In this document: piece after piece, positions 1 to 7,539 of the stretch
How positions within the stretch are numbered: position 1 is the stretch's first letter
Layout of the letters: each line of letters starts with the position of its first letter
DNA from: Sulfuricurvum sp.
GTDB lineage: Bacteria; Campylobacterota; Campylobacteria; Campylobacterales; Sulfurimonadaceae
Assembly: GCA_022729835.1 (NCBI GenBank)
Contig: DZBC01000008.1
Span: 1-22,332 of the forward strand
Length of the DNA stretch: 22,332 bases
Reading direction: 5' to 3'
Notes under the pieces: model-generated
The model's input: only the letters and a program-made list of their open reading frames with translations
Databases searched by the model: none
Told to the model about the DNA's origin: nothing
Made by a program: the position numbers and the translations under genes

Positions 1-1
1 A

Positions 2-451
2 GAAGGTGCGAGTGACGGTCGTGGGTTGGGTTTACAGTTTTTACGCCATATTGAACGCACCAAAACCTTACTGTTTATGATCGATATGGCCAACTATCGC
101 TCGCTTGATGAGCAGTACACCACCCTTCGACATGAGTTGGAGCTATTTTCTGTAGCGCTCTCAAGCAGCGCGTTTGCCATCGCCCTGACCCGTATTGATG
201 CCATTGATCCTGAAGAAGTAGCGCAGAAAGTTTCGGAATTTATCGTTTCGTTGGGTTTGCAGCGCTCCGAAGCTTCGGTGTTTGGGTTTGATCCTGCACA
301 GGGCTTTTTCGAACAAGGGGATCTCTCTGATGAGCGTACTGGGTTTGATCCTTCCAAACCCTATTTTGTGGCACCGATCTCTTCGGTGATGCATACGAAT
401 ATTCAATCGCTCAAATTTGCACTCTTTAAGTTGGTGGCACACTCACGATGA
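2..451 (+). CDS. obgE: GTPase Obg/CgtA, C-terminal part (5'-truncated by the window edge)
   Basis: This is the end of an Obg-family GTPase, a ribosome-associated GTP-binding protein involved in large-subunit assembly and stress control. The frame is open from base 2 and begins with EGASDGRGLG, which follows the DxxG (G3) motif in Obg proteins, then the family-typical QFLRHIERT. The rest of the G domain follows, ending near VAPISSVMHTN at the G5 position, and the protein stops shortly afterwards, so there is no long C-terminal extension. The G4 NKxD position reads TRID in ALTRIDAID, so only the aspartate is kept. The N-terminal Obg fold and the G1 loop lie upstream of the window. The stop overlaps the proB start in an ATGA arrangement, which suggests translational coupling. 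The identity is secure. The effect of the G4 change is unknown. Confidence 0.93.
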   Translation, partial: EGASDGRGLGLQFLRHIERTKTLLFMIDMANYRSLDEQYTTLRHELELFSVALSSSAFAIALTRIDAIDPEEVAQKVSEFIVSLGLQRSEASVFGFDPAQGFFEQGDLSDERTGFDPSKPYFVAPISSVMHTNIQSLKFALFKLVAHSR

Positions 452-1215
452 AAAAGCGTATTGTGATCAAGGTCGGTAGTGCAGTACTGACCGAACAAAA
501 TCGAATTGCCAAAGAGCGGATGCAAAATCTTGTCGATTTTCTGGCCGAACTCAAACAATCTTATGATGTGATTCTCGTCTCTTCTGGTGCCGTTGCCGCG
601 GGGTATACCGAACTCAAATTGGATAAGAGCGTCCTTGAAAACAAGCAAGCACTTGCCGCCATCGGACAGCCTCTGTTGATGCGGCGCTACAAAACCATGT
701 TTGAGCCGCACCAGATTTTAACTTCTCAAATTTTGCTGACCGCTGCCAATTTTCACACCCCACAAGAGGCGAAGCGGCTCAATAATACAATCGATACTTT
801 ACTGCGTAACGGGGTGATTCCCATCGTTAATGAAAATGATGCAACGGCAACCGCAGAGCTGGAGTTAGGCGATAACGATCAGCTCTCCGCTTATGCGGCG
901 CATTACTTTGACGCTTCACTGTTGGTGATTTTGTCGGATATCGATGCTTACTATGATAAAGACCCCAACAAACACAGTGACGCTGTTGTGCGCTTACATG
1001 TAACGCAGATTGAGCCTGAGGAGCTTGGCAAAGCGGTCTCACCCAATCATGCGTTTGCGACCGGCGGTATTGTGACCAAACTGAAGGCGGCAGATTTTAT
1101 GCTACGCAACGACCGTGCGATGTTTTTGGCCAGCGGGTTTGATCTGCGAACTGTACGCGCTTTTTTGATCGAAGGAAGGCACGAGAGCGGCACACTTTTT
1201 TCAAAGGAGGGCTAG
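448..1215 (+). CDS. proB: Glutamate 5-kinase (short form without PUA domain)
   Basis: ProB phosphorylates L-glutamate with ATP, the first step of proline synthesis, in the cytoplasm. The 255 residues cover only the amino-acid-kinase fold. Visible motifs in order are IKVGSAVLT near residue 7 (phosphate loop), VSSGAVAAGY, PIVNENDATA, GDNDQLSAYAA (glutamate site), ILSDIDAYYDKDP (nucleotide site) and the glycine-rich FATGGIVTKLKAA. The E. coli enzyme is about 110 residues longer because of a C-terminal PUA domain, which is absent here. The protein stops soon after the kinase core, so this is a natural short form and not a truncation. The ATG overlaps the obg stop by four bases. A strong AAAGGAGG for the next gene sits at 1203-1210 inside the end of this gene. 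Confidence 0.93.
   Translation: MKKRIVIKVGSAVLTEQNRIAKERMQNLVDFLAELKQSYDVILVSSGAVAAGYTELKLDKSVLENKQALAAIGQPLLMRRYKTMFEPHQILTSQILLTAANFHTPQEAKRLNNTIDTLLRNGVIPIVNENDATATAELELGDNDQLSAYAAHYFDASLLVILSDIDAYYDKDPNKHSDAVVRLHVTQIEPEELGKAVSPNHAFATGGIVTKLKAADFMLRNDRAMFLASGFDLRTVRAFLIEGRHESGTLFSKEG
994..1003. repeat. TTACATGTAA palindrome, copy 1 (in proB)
   Basis: Perfect 10-bp palindrome, read in the proB frame as Leu-His-Val followed by Thr. It is one of six perfect copies in the window. Confidence 0.75.
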
Positions 1216-1216
1216 G

Positions 1217-2128
1217 ATGCGTGTCATTTTTATGGGGACGCCTGAGTATGCTGCCGAAATTTTGCGTACGTTGATGGATGCGCCCGATATCGAAGTCGTC
1301 GCGGTCTATACGCAACCAGATAAGCCTGTGGGTAGAAAAATGCTCCTGACACCGCCGCCGGTCAAGTTGATGGCGATAGAGCAGGGGATCGATGTATATC
1401 AGCCTTCTAGGCTCAGAGAGTCATCGGTGGTTGAGGCGCTTCGCGCGATACCTTGTGATTTTATCGTCGTAGCCGCATATGGTCAGATTTTGCCCAAAGA
1501 AGTGCTTGAACACGCGCCATGTATTAATTTACATGCCTCGATTTTGCCGAAATATCGCGGAGCGAGTCCTATTCAGCAGATTTTACTTGAAGACGAGAAA
1601 GAGACTGGAGTGAGTGCCATGTTGATGGATGAAGGTCTGGATACCGGCGCTATTTTGGTGATTGAGCGTATCTCTATTGGTGCAGACGAGACGGCTGAAT
1701 CGCTTTTTGAGCGTCTAGCGCGGCTGGCTGCCCGTATGACGCCTGAGGTGCTCAGATCATTTAGTACGCTGCAACCGATGCCCCAAGATGAAGCAGAGGC
1801 GAGCTACTGCAAAAAGATTACCAAAAGCGACGGTGAAGTGACGCTGGATGATGCAGTTAAAGTTTACAACCGCTACCGTGCGTTCACTCCGTGGCCGGGA
1901 ATTTATCTCAAAAGTGGATTGAAACTCAAAAAAATCGCTTTAGCTACAGGATTTTCATCAAGCGCACAAAGCGGTGCGATCTTACATGTAGACAGTAGTA
2001 GTATCGTAGTGGGGACGTTAAACGGAGCCTTGCGGATTTTTACCTTACAACCTCCGTCGAAAAAAGAGATGAGCAGTGTAGACTATCTTAACGGTTCAAG
2101 GCTGAGGGTTGCAGACCTATTGGCTTGA
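1217..2128 (+). CDS. fmt: Methionyl-tRNA formyltransferase
   Basis: Fmt transfers a formyl group from 10-formyltetrahydrofolate to initiator Met-tRNA, which is needed for normal bacterial initiation. The 303 residues match the usual length of about 310. The N-terminal formyltransferase fold starts with MRVIFMGTPEYA. The catalytic segment NLHASILPKYRG places Asn104 and His106 at the active site. MLMDEGLDTGAI carries the catalytic aspartate. The C-terminal OB-like tRNA-binding domain includes YNRYRAFTPWPGIY. The ATG is one base after the proB stop and is preceded by AAAGGAGG at 1203-1210 with good spacing. The 3' end overlaps the TTG start of birA by 20 bases. Bases 1982-1990 carry a near-perfect copy of the TTACATGTAA palindrome, read as Leu-His-Val. 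Confidence 0.96.
   Translation: MRVIFMGTPEYAAEILRTLMDAPDIEVVAVYTQPDKPVGRKMLLTPPPVKLMAIEQGIDVYQPSRLRESSVVEALRAIPCDFIVVAAYGQILPKEVLEHAPCINLHASILPKYRGASPIQQILLEDEKETGVSAMLMDEGLDTGAILVIERISIGADETAESLFERLARLAARMTPEVLRSFSTLQPMPQDEAEASYCKKITKSDGEVTLDDAVKVYNRYRAFTPWPGIYLKSGLKLKKIALATGFSSSAQSGAILHVDSSSIVVGTLNGALRIFTLQPPSKKEMSSVDYLNGSRLRVADLLA
1982..1991. repeat. TTACATGTAG, one-mismatch copy (in fmt)
   Basis: Nine of ten bases match the repeated palindrome. It is read as Leu-His-Val in the fmt frame. Confidence 0.5.
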
Positions 2129-2744
2129 GTCGGTCGATTCTACCCAGAAGTATCTGCTTGCAGCGCTGAAAAGCGGCGCCTTGTGCGCACCTGTTTGCGT
2201 TGCGGCGAGATATCAAAGTGCGGGTATCGGAAGCCGAGGCAATCTCTGGATCGCGCAAGAGGGGAACCTTTTTTTCTCTATGGCGATCGCACGCCCGGGA
2301 CTGCCGGAGGATCTCAAACTCGAATCCTCTTCTATCTACTTTATGTTTCAGTTTCAGGAGCTACTGAGGAGTCTCGGTTCAAAGGTGTGGCTGAAGTGGC
2401 CTAATGATCTCTATCTTGGGGCTCTCAAAGTGGGGGGCTGTATCACTACGCTTTCGGGTGATAACGTAGTGTGTGGCATTGGGATCAACGTTGCGCGAGC
2501 TCCAGAAGGGTTTGGTGTTTTGGATATTACATGTAATACAGAAGTGTTGCTAGAGGCGTATTTAAAAAAATTTCTACGTCCGATGCTCTGGAAGCAAGTT
2601 TTTATAAACTATCGGTTAGAATTTGAATTATACAGAAGTCATGAAGCATATATAAATGATAACAATATATCATTTATTGATGCTATTATGATGGAAGACG
2701 GCTCGTTGATGAGCCAAGGCAGAAGGATGTACAGTCAACGATGA
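2109..2744 (+). CDS. birA: Biotin--[acetyl-CoA carboxylase] ligase, monofunctional
   Basis: BirA activates biotin with ATP and attaches it to the carboxyl-carrier protein of acetyl-CoA carboxylase and other biotin enzymes. The 211 residues consist of the catalytic domain alone: ESVDSTQ near the N-terminus, the AMP-binding loop AGIGSRGNLW (family form GRGRxGR, here relaxed), KWPNDLYL from Lys96, and KVGGCITTL with the biotin-site lysine. There is no N-terminal winged-helix domain, so it should not act as the biotin-operon repressor known from E. coli. Translation starts at TTG inside the fmt end, because no ATG fits before the conserved WLESVDST. The 3' third (about 2560-2740) is noticeably AT-rich and contains a perfect 10-bp inverted repeat. 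The stop overlaps the parA ATG. Confidence 0.9.
   Translation: MQTYWLESVDSTQKYLLAALKSGALCAPVCVAARYQSAGIGSRGNLWIAQEGNLFFSMAIARPGLPEDLKLESSSIYFMFQFQELLRSLGSKVWLKWPNDLYLGALKVGGCITTLSGDNVVCGIGINVARAPEGFGVLDITCNTEVLLEAYLKKFLRPMLWKQVFINYRLEFELYRSHEAYINDNNISFIDAIMMEDGSLMSQGRRMYSQR
2525..2538. repeat. TTACATGTAA palindrome, copy 2 (in birA), extended to 14 bp
   Basis: The core is at 2527-2536, and the symmetry extends to TATTACATGTAATA. It is read in a different frame from copy 1, as Ile-Thr-Cys-Asn, so the repeat is not explained by a conserved peptide. Confidence 0.75.
2652..2677. repeat. AT-rich 10-bp inverted repeat ahead of parA
   Basis: The arms ATAAATGATA (2652-2661) and TATCATTTAT (2668-2677) are perfect reverse complements separated by the six bases ACAATA. 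It lies inside the birA coding region, about 65 bases before the parA ATG, in the most AT-rich part of that gene. It could be an operator-like dyad for parAB or just a local accident of AT-rich coding sequence. No T-run follows it, so it is not a typical terminator. Confidence 0.4.
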
Positions 2745-3526
2745 ATAACGAAGTTATTGTAATAGCCAATCAAAAAGGTGGTGTCGGTAAAACGACTACA
2801 GCCGTCAATCTGGCCGCTTCTTTGGCGGTTTCCGAAAAAAAGGTATTGTTGATTGATGCTGATCCGCAAGCCAATGCGACGACATCGCTTGGATATCATC
2901 GCAACGATTATGAATTTAATATTTATCATGTGTTGATCGGTACGAAAAAGCTCAGCGATATCATCTTGAAAACAGCCCTTCCAACCTTGCATATTGCCCC
3001 GTCGAACATCGGTTTGGTCGGAATCGAAAAAGAGTACTATGATGCCGACAATAGTAAAGGGCGCGAACTGATTCTCAAGCGTGCCATTGCTCCGATCAAA
3101 AATGATTACGATTACATCATTATCGACTCTCCTCCGGCGCTAGGACCTATGACAATCAATGCCCTTTCTGCGTCCAATTCGGTGATTATTCCTATACAGT
3201 GTGAGTTTTTTGCACTGGAGGGGTTGGCACAACTGTTAAATACTATCAAGCTGGTACGCAAAACCATTAACCCGAAATTGGCCATTAAGGGATTTTTGCC
3301 GACGATGTACAGCAGTCAAAATAACCTCTCCAGACAAGTCTTTGCGGATCTACGCCAACATTTTCAAGGTAAGCTGTTCAAAGATATAGACAACGAGTTT
3401 ATTGTGATCCCGCGTAACGTCAAATTGGCAGAAAGTCCAAGTTTTGGTAAGCCCATTATCCTTTACGATGTCAAATCGAGCGGATCGACGGCATACCAAA
3501 GTCTCGCCCACATTATTTTGGCTTGA
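2741..3526 (+). CDS. parA: Chromosome-partitioning ATPase ParA/Soj
   Basis: ParA is a Walker-type ATPase that binds DNA non-specifically as an ATP dimer and, with ParB, moves the origin region to the new cell pole. The 261 residues are the usual size for a chromosomal Soj. The deviant Walker A box KGGVGKTT spans residues 12-19, with the signature Lys12 as well as Lys17. IDADPQANATTS follows as the A' region and IIIDSPPALGP is Walker B. There is no N-terminal DNA-binding extension, unlike plasmid type Ia ParA proteins. The ATG overlaps the birA stop, and the parB start lies three bases after the parA stop, so the pair is co-translated. Location next to the ATP synthase genes is customary in Campylobacterota. 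Confidence 0.95.
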   Translation: MNNEVIVIANQKGGVGKTTTAVNLAASLAVSEKKVLLIDADPQANATTSLGYHRNDYEFNIYHVLIGTKKLSDIILKTALPTLHIAPSNIGLVGIEKEYYDADNSKGRELILKRAIAPIKNDYDYIIIDSPPALGPMTINALSASNSVIIPIQCEFFALEGLAQLLNTIKLVRKTINPKLAIKGFLPTMYSSQNNLSRQVFADLRQHFQGKLFKDIDNEFIVIPRNVKLAESPSFGKPIILYDVKSSGSTAYQSLAHIILA

Positions 3527-3529
3527 TCT

Positions 3530-4390
3530 ATGGCAAAAGAAGTTTTGGGTCGCGGCCTTGGGGCGCTCCTTGGTGAAATTGAGGAAGCGTATGCCAACGA
3601 AATGCCGCAAAGACGCGGTGATGTCAAAGAGATAGCATTGGGAGATATTCGCCCCAATCCCTATCAGCCACGTAAAACCTTTGATCCTGAATCCCTTGTG
3701 GAGTTGGCCGACTCCATTCGTGACCATGGGTTGCTACAACCCGTCATCGTGGTTCGGGAGGGAGAGAAGTACACTTTGGTTGCTGGCGAGAGACGATGGC
3801 GCGCCTGCAAGCTGGCTAAGACGAAGAACATCAAAGCCATTGTGGTCTCCATTACCCAAGAGCAGATGCGCGAGCATGCACTGATCGAAAATATCCAACG
3901 CGAGTCACTAAATATCATAGAATTGGCTCAGGCGTATGAGGATTTGATCAAAATTCACAACCTTACCCATGAGCAGCTTGCTCAAACCATCCACAAGAGC
4001 CGTTCGCATATCACCAATACATTGCGCCTACTCCAGCTCAGCAAAAAGGTGCAAAAAGCTTTGTTAGATGAAACGATCACAATGGGCCATGCCAAGGTTA
4101 TGATTGGGCTATCTGAAAAAGATCAGATCGTCATGACCAATTCCATCATCGGTCAAAAACTGAGTGTTAGAGACGTTGAGAATATGGTCAAGACTATCAA
4201 AGACCCCGTTAAGGAATCCGCATTTTCGGAAAAACCGGAGCGCATCATGAGTATCGATCTTGACCTTGACACGATTAAAGAATGGATGATGATGTTTGGC
4301 TTTACATGTAAAGCTCAAAACGGCAAATTGACTATTGGGTTTAAGGATCAGGAAGAAGTTGGACGTTTTTTAGCGCTTCTGGAAAGCTGA
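3530..4390 (+). CDS. parB: Chromosome-partitioning protein ParB/Spo0J
   Basis: ParB binds centromere-like parS sites, spreads along DNA as a CTP-dependent clamp and stimulates ParA. The 286 residues show the standard order. A basic N-terminal segment with GRGLGALLGE contacts ParA. The ParB/Srx CTP-binding domain contains IRPNPYQPRK and the motif GERRWRA. ENIQRESLNIIELA precedes the helix-turn-helix LAQTIHKSRSHITNTLRLLQL. A C-terminal dimerisation region ends the protein. No recognisable parS site lies in the window. Bases 4299-4314 contain the longest form of the repeated palindrome, read as Phe-Thr-Cys-Lys. The next gene begins 120 bases downstream behind its own candidate promoter. Confidence 0.95.
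   Translation: MAKEVLGRGLGALLGEIEEAYANEMPQRRGDVKEIALGDIRPNPYQPRKTFDPESLVELADSIRDHGLLQPVIVVREGEKYTLVAGERRWRACKLAKTKNIKAIVVSITQEQMREHALIENIQRESLNIIELAQAYEDLIKIHNLTHEQLAQTIHKSRSHITNTLRLLQLSKKVQKALLDETITMGHAKVMIGLSEKDQIVMTNSIIGQKLSVRDVENMVKTIKDPVKESAFSEKPERIMSIDLDLDTIKEWMMMFGFTCKAQNGKLTIGFKDQEEVGRFLALLES
4299..4314. repeat. TTACATGTAA palindrome, copy 3 (in parB), extended to 16 bp
   Basis: The core is at 4302-4311, and the symmetry extends to GCTTTACATGTAAAGC, the longest example in the window. It is read as Phe-Thr-Cys-Lys near the ParB C-terminus. Confidence 0.75.
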
Positions 4391-4483
4391 TCGCTACACC
4401 TATCTTCTGTATTGTACAAATAGCTTCCTGAGCAACTTGCGTTTTTCGCCCTTACTTTAACTGTTGCTTCAAATAAGAAACTG

Positions 4484-4510
4484 TATAATCTCGCAACTTT
4501 AGGAGGTGAT
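4484..4510 (+). promoter_or_regulatory. Candidate promoter -10 box and very strong ribosome binding site for the F1 ATP synthase genes
   Basis: The 120-base gap after parB contains TATAAT at 4484-4489, a perfect sigma-70 -10 box, directly preceded by TG. No good TTGACA lies 16-18 bases upstream, which is usual for Campylobacterota promoters. The upstream part is T-rich. Bases 4501-4510 are AGGAGGTGAT, a ten-base match to the anti-Shine-Dalgarno end of 16S rRNA, immediately before the atpF' ATG. This is the strongest ribosome binding site seen in the window. The promoter call is inference from motif and position. Confidence 0.6.
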
Positions 4511-4933
4511 ATGTTAGATATTAGTCCGATACTGCTTGGCAGTACGATTGTCGTATTTCTGGCTCTCATTGCGCTTCTTAACAGATGGCTATACAATCCT
4601 CTCTTTTCTTACATGGAAAAACGTGATGCAGACATTACTCGAGATTTGAGCGAAGTTGGAAACAACGATGCTGAAATTTCGGCTTTAGAAGCGAAAGCGC
4701 AGAAGATTGTCAGTGACGCCAAACTGGAAGTGGCTGCATTACGTGAGAAAGTGATAGCCGACGCTAAAGAGCTGGCAGAAGGTAAAATGGAAGCAAAACG
4801 TGCTGAATTGGCCAAAGCCTATGATGAGTTTGACGCCTCTTTAGGGGTTCAAAGAGAACAGATGAGAAACGCACTATTGTCGCAATTGCCGCTCTTCAAA
4901 GAGGCAGTTAAAGCCAAATTTGCACAGATCTGA
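4511..4933 (+). CDS. atpF': F0F1 ATP synthase subunit b' (peripheral stalk)
   Basis: This is the first of two divergent b-type subunits that form the peripheral stalk holding F1 against rotation. The 140-residue protein has one N-terminal membrane helix (about residues 5-28, PILLGSTIVVFLALIALLNRW), then the b-type NPLFSYMEKRDADI segment, then a long charged alpha-helical coiled coil rich in Ala, Glu and Lys. The arrangement b'-b-delta-alpha-gamma-beta-epsilon is that of Campylobacterota. Genes for subunits a and c are not in this window and are expected elsewhere, as is known for the phylum. The start is fixed by AGGAGGTGAT directly upstream. It is the first gene of the unit. Confidence 0.9.
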   Translation: MLDISPILLGSTIVVFLALIALLNRWLYNPLFSYMEKRDADITRDLSEVGNNDAEISALEAKAQKIVSDAKLEVAALREKVIADAKELAEGKMEAKRAELAKAYDEFDASLGVQREQMRNALLSQLPLFKEAVKAKFAQI

Positions 4934-4946
4934 AATAAGGAGAGGC

Positions 4947-5459
4947 ATGATGATGAAAATTTTACTTTCCGTATTGATACTGTCGAGTTACGCTTTGGCT
5001 TCCGACGGTGAGGGTGGTACGGATATTGTATGGAGAACAATCAACTTCTTGGTGTTTGCAGGTATTTTGTACTACTTGCTTGCTAATCCGATCAAAAGTT
5101 TTTTCAAAGGAAGAAGTGCTTCCATTGCAGCCGAACTTGAACGTGTTCAAGAGAAACTTAAGGAATCAAAGCTTGCCAAGGATCGTGCACTTCGGAAGAT
5201 AGAAGAGGCTCAAAAGATTGCAGGCGATCTTCTGGAGAGTTCTAAAAAAGAGAATAAAATTCTTAATGAACATATTGTGCGCCAGTGCGAAGCGGACATT
5301 GAGAATATCATTCGACAGCACGTTGCATTGATGGATCTTGAGCAACGTAAGATGGTACGTGCATTAGTGGATGAAGTGATGCATGATCTGCTCAATCAAG
5401 AAAGTGAAGGCTTTGATAAAGAAGCCATGGCACAGATTGTACTCAAGAAGGTGGCATAA
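4947..5459 (+). CDS. atpF: F0F1 ATP synthase subunit b, with signal-peptide-like N-terminus
   Basis: This is the second stalk subunit. The protein begins MMMKILLSVLILSSYALAS, a short hydrophobic stretch ending in an AxA-like site that resembles a signal peptide. A second hydrophobic segment follows (IVWRTINFLVFAGILYYLL) with the b-family NPIKSFFKGR, then a long coiled coil. Three consecutive ATG codons (4947, 4950, 4953) follow AAGGAG at 4937-4942. The spacing favours 4950, but the differences are trivial. A longer reading from TTG at 4920 is unlikely because it would run through the ribosome binding site and the preceding stop. The stop TAA abuts the atpH ATG. An N-terminal leader on subunit b is unusual compared with E. 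coli, though I believe it recurs in Campylobacterota. Confidence 0.88.
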   Translation: MMMKILLSVLILSSYALASDGEGGTDIVWRTINFLVFAGILYYLLANPIKSFFKGRSASIAAELERVQEKLKESKLAKDRALRKIEEAQKIAGDLLESSKKENKILNEHIVRQCEADIENIIRQHVALMDLEQRKMVRALVDEVMHDLLNQESEGFDKEAMAQIVLKKVA

Positions 5460-5993
5460 ATGCACGAGTTGATTGCAAAACGTTATATCAAGGCACTCCG
5501 TGCTTCTGTCGATTTGAATTCGTTTGAAAAGATCTCTGAGTTGATGGAAGTACTTGCTGGAGCATTTAAAATTGAAAAATTCAAAGCAGTTTTGTGTAAT
5601 CCCAGCGTGAGTGTACGGGAAAAGCAAAAATTGTTGACTTCATTGCTTGATAACTTCGGACAACAAAAATTGCAGAATCTTTTGGCATTGTTGGCAGAAA
5701 AAGGTCGGATTGATATTATTCCATCGATGGCCGTGGAGATGAAAAAAGCTGTCGCCAAAGAGAAAAACAGCTTTAGTGGTAAAGTTTATTCTGATACTAC
5801 GCTGGAACCTTCGATCGTCGATAGTCTGGCATACAATCTTCACAAAAAGATGGGCGCAATTATTACGCTCGAATTTGTGAAAAATGATTTTGACGGCGTT
5901 AAGGTGGAAGTTGAAGATTTGGGAATTGAGATCAATTTTTCAAAAAATCGTCTCAATTCGCAATTAATCGAACACATCCTAAAAGCAATTTAA
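5460..5993 (+). CDS. atpH: F0F1 ATP synthase subunit delta
   Basis: Subunit delta caps the alpha/beta hexamer and joins it to the b stalk. The 177 residues match the OSCP/delta family. The N-terminal helical domain starts MHELIAKRYIKAL, followed by NPSVSVREKQKLL and a helical LLALLAEKGRIDIIP segment. The C-terminal half contains VKVEVEDLGIEINFS, followed by a short terminal helix, where delta proteins usually have a GGxxxRxGDxxxDxS-like strand. The ATG begins immediately after the atpF stop with no gap, so translation is probably coupled. Its position directly before atpA is conserved across bacteria. Confidence 0.92.
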   Translation: MHELIAKRYIKALRASVDLNSFEKISELMEVLAGAFKIEKFKAVLCNPSVSVREKQKLLTSLLDNFGQQKLQNLLALLAEKGRIDIIPSMAVEMKKAVAKEKNSFSGKVYSDTTLEPSIVDSLAYNLHKKMGAIITLEFVKNDFDGVKVEVEDLGIEINFSKNRLNSQLIEHILKAI

Positions 5994-6013
5994 ACTAGGG
6001 GAGGAGATAAGTA

Positions 6014-7531
6014 GTGGTAGCAAAAATACAAGCAGATGAGATCAGTTCAATCATCAAAGAGCGTATCGAAAACTTTGAATTGAATGTTGATATCAATGAA
6101 ACGGGTAAGATAGTCACTTATGGTGATGGTATCGCTCAGGTGTACGGATTGGCCAATGTAATGGCAGGTGAGATGGTCGAGTTTGAAGATGGTACACGAG
6201 GTTTGGCTATGAACCTTGAAGAGAGCAGCGTCGGTATTGTTGTACTGGGTAAGGGTGAAAACCTCCGCGAAGGCATGTCGGTCCGCAGAATGGGTGAACT
6301 ACTTCGTGTACCTGTTGGGGATGCACTTTTGGGTCGTGTAGTGAACTCACTGGGTGAGCCTATTGACGGAAAAGGGCCAATCGAAGCCAGCGAACATCGT
6401 TTCGTAGAAGAGAAAGCACCAGGTATCATGGCGCGTAAATCTGTTCATGAGCCGATGGCTACCGGTATTAAGTCTATTGACGCTCTTGTTCCGATTGGCC
6501 GTGGTCAGCGTGAGCTGATCATCGGTGACCGTCAAACTGGCAAAACAACGGTTGCTCTTGATACGATCATCAACCAAAAAGGTAACGGTGTTGTCTGTAT
6601 TTATGTTGCAGTAGGTCAGAAGCAGTCAACGGTAGCACAGGTGATTCGTCGCCTAGAAGAGCACGGAGCGATGGAGTATACGATTATTGTTTCATCTACA
6701 GCTGCCGAGGCTGCTGCTTTGCAGTTTTTGGCACCTTACGCTGGCGTGACTATGGGTGAGTACTTCCGTGACAACGCACGTCATGGGTTGATAGTTTATG
6801 ATGACCTTTCCAAACATGCAGTTGCTTATCGTGAAATGTCTTTGATCCTTCGTCGTCCTCCAGGCCGCGAGGCTTATCCTGGTGACGTCTTTTATCTGCA
6901 CTCTCGTTTGCTCGAGCGTGCTGCAAAGCTCAATGATGAAATGGGTGCGGGATCGTTGACCGCTCTTCCAATTATTGAAACTCAAGCGGGCGACGTAGCA
7001 GCCTATATTCCAACCAACGTTATTTCTATCACGGATGGACAGATCTTTTTGGAAACGGATTTGTTTAACTCAGGTATTCGTCCTGCGATCAACGTTGGCC
7101 TCTCTGTATCACGCGTTGGCGGTGCTGCACAGATTAAGGCAACCAAGCAAGTAGCAGGTACCTTGCGTCTTGATTTGGCCCAATACCGCGAGCTTCAGGC
7201 ATTTGCTCAGTTTGCTTCTGATTTGGATGAAGTGAGCCGCAGACAGTTGGAGCGTGGGCAGCGAATGGTTGAGGTGCTAAAACAGCCACCTTTCTCTCCA
7301 TTGACTGCTGAAAAACAGGCATTGATCATTTTCGCGGGTAACCAAGGCTATTTAGACGATATGGCGGCAAGTAATGTCGTTCGTTTTGAAGCTGAGCTGT
7401 ATCCGTTCGTTGAGGCTTCATATCCTCAAATTTTTGAAAACATTAGAAGCTCTTCCAAAATCGATGACGAGACTAGTGCATTGATGAAGAAAGCTCTTGA
7501 AGAGTTCAAAACGACTTTTGTAGCTAAATAA
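6014..7531 (+). CDS. atpA: F0F1 ATP synthase subunit alpha
   Basis: Alpha forms the F1 hexamer with beta and holds non-catalytic nucleotides. The 505 residues are full length. GDRQTGKT at residues 171-178 is the alpha-type Walker A loop. The signatures IYVAVGQKQSTV, LIVYDDLSKHAVAYR and RPPGREAYPGDVFYLHSRLLERA are unmistakable, and RPAINVGLSVSRVGGAAQ contains the family's conserved arginine-finger region. The start is GTG at 6014, preceded by GGGGAGGAG at about 5998-6006. The encoded VAKIQADEISSIIK agrees with alpha N-termini. No ATG near the start would fit. It is followed after eight bases by atpG. Confidence 0.98.
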   Translation: MVAKIQADEISSIIKERIENFELNVDINETGKIVTYGDGIAQVYGLANVMAGEMVEFEDGTRGLAMNLEESSVGIVVLGKGENLREGMSVRRMGELLRVPVGDALLGRVVNSLGEPIDGKGPIEASEHRFVEEKAPGIMARKSVHEPMATGIKSIDALVPIGRGQRELIIGDRQTGKTTVALDTIINQKGNGVVCIYVAVGQKQSTVAQVIRRLEEHGAMEYTIIVSSTAAEAAALQFLAPYAGVTMGEYFRDNARHGLIVYDDLSKHAVAYREMSLILRRPPGREAYPGDVFYLHSRLLERAAKLNDEMGAGSLTALPIIETQAGDVAAYIPTNVISITDGQIFLETDLFNSGIRPAINVGLSVSRVGGAAQIKATKQVAGTLRLDLAQYRELQAFAQFASDLDEVSRRQLERGQRMVEVLKQPPFSPLTAEKQALIIFAGNQGYLDDMAASNVVRFEAELYPFVEASYPQIFENIRSSSKIDDETSALMKKALEEFKTTFVAK

Positions 7532-7539
7532 GGACTCTT

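Noticed and set aside
1217..1240. Absence of a PUA domain in ProB as evidence of truncation
   Set aside because: The kinase fold is complete, the stop is followed at once by fmt with its ribosome binding site, and short ProB proteins without PUA are known in several phyla.
4371..4396. Possible hairpin TAGCG...CGCTA at the end of parB as a terminator
   Set aside because: The stem is only 5 bp with a 16-base loop, and no T-run follows on the plus strand.
4920..4946. Longer AtpF reading from a TTG at 4920
   Set aside because: It would translate through the atpF' stop and the AAGGAG ribosome binding site and would bury the signal-like N-terminus that begins at the ATG cluster.
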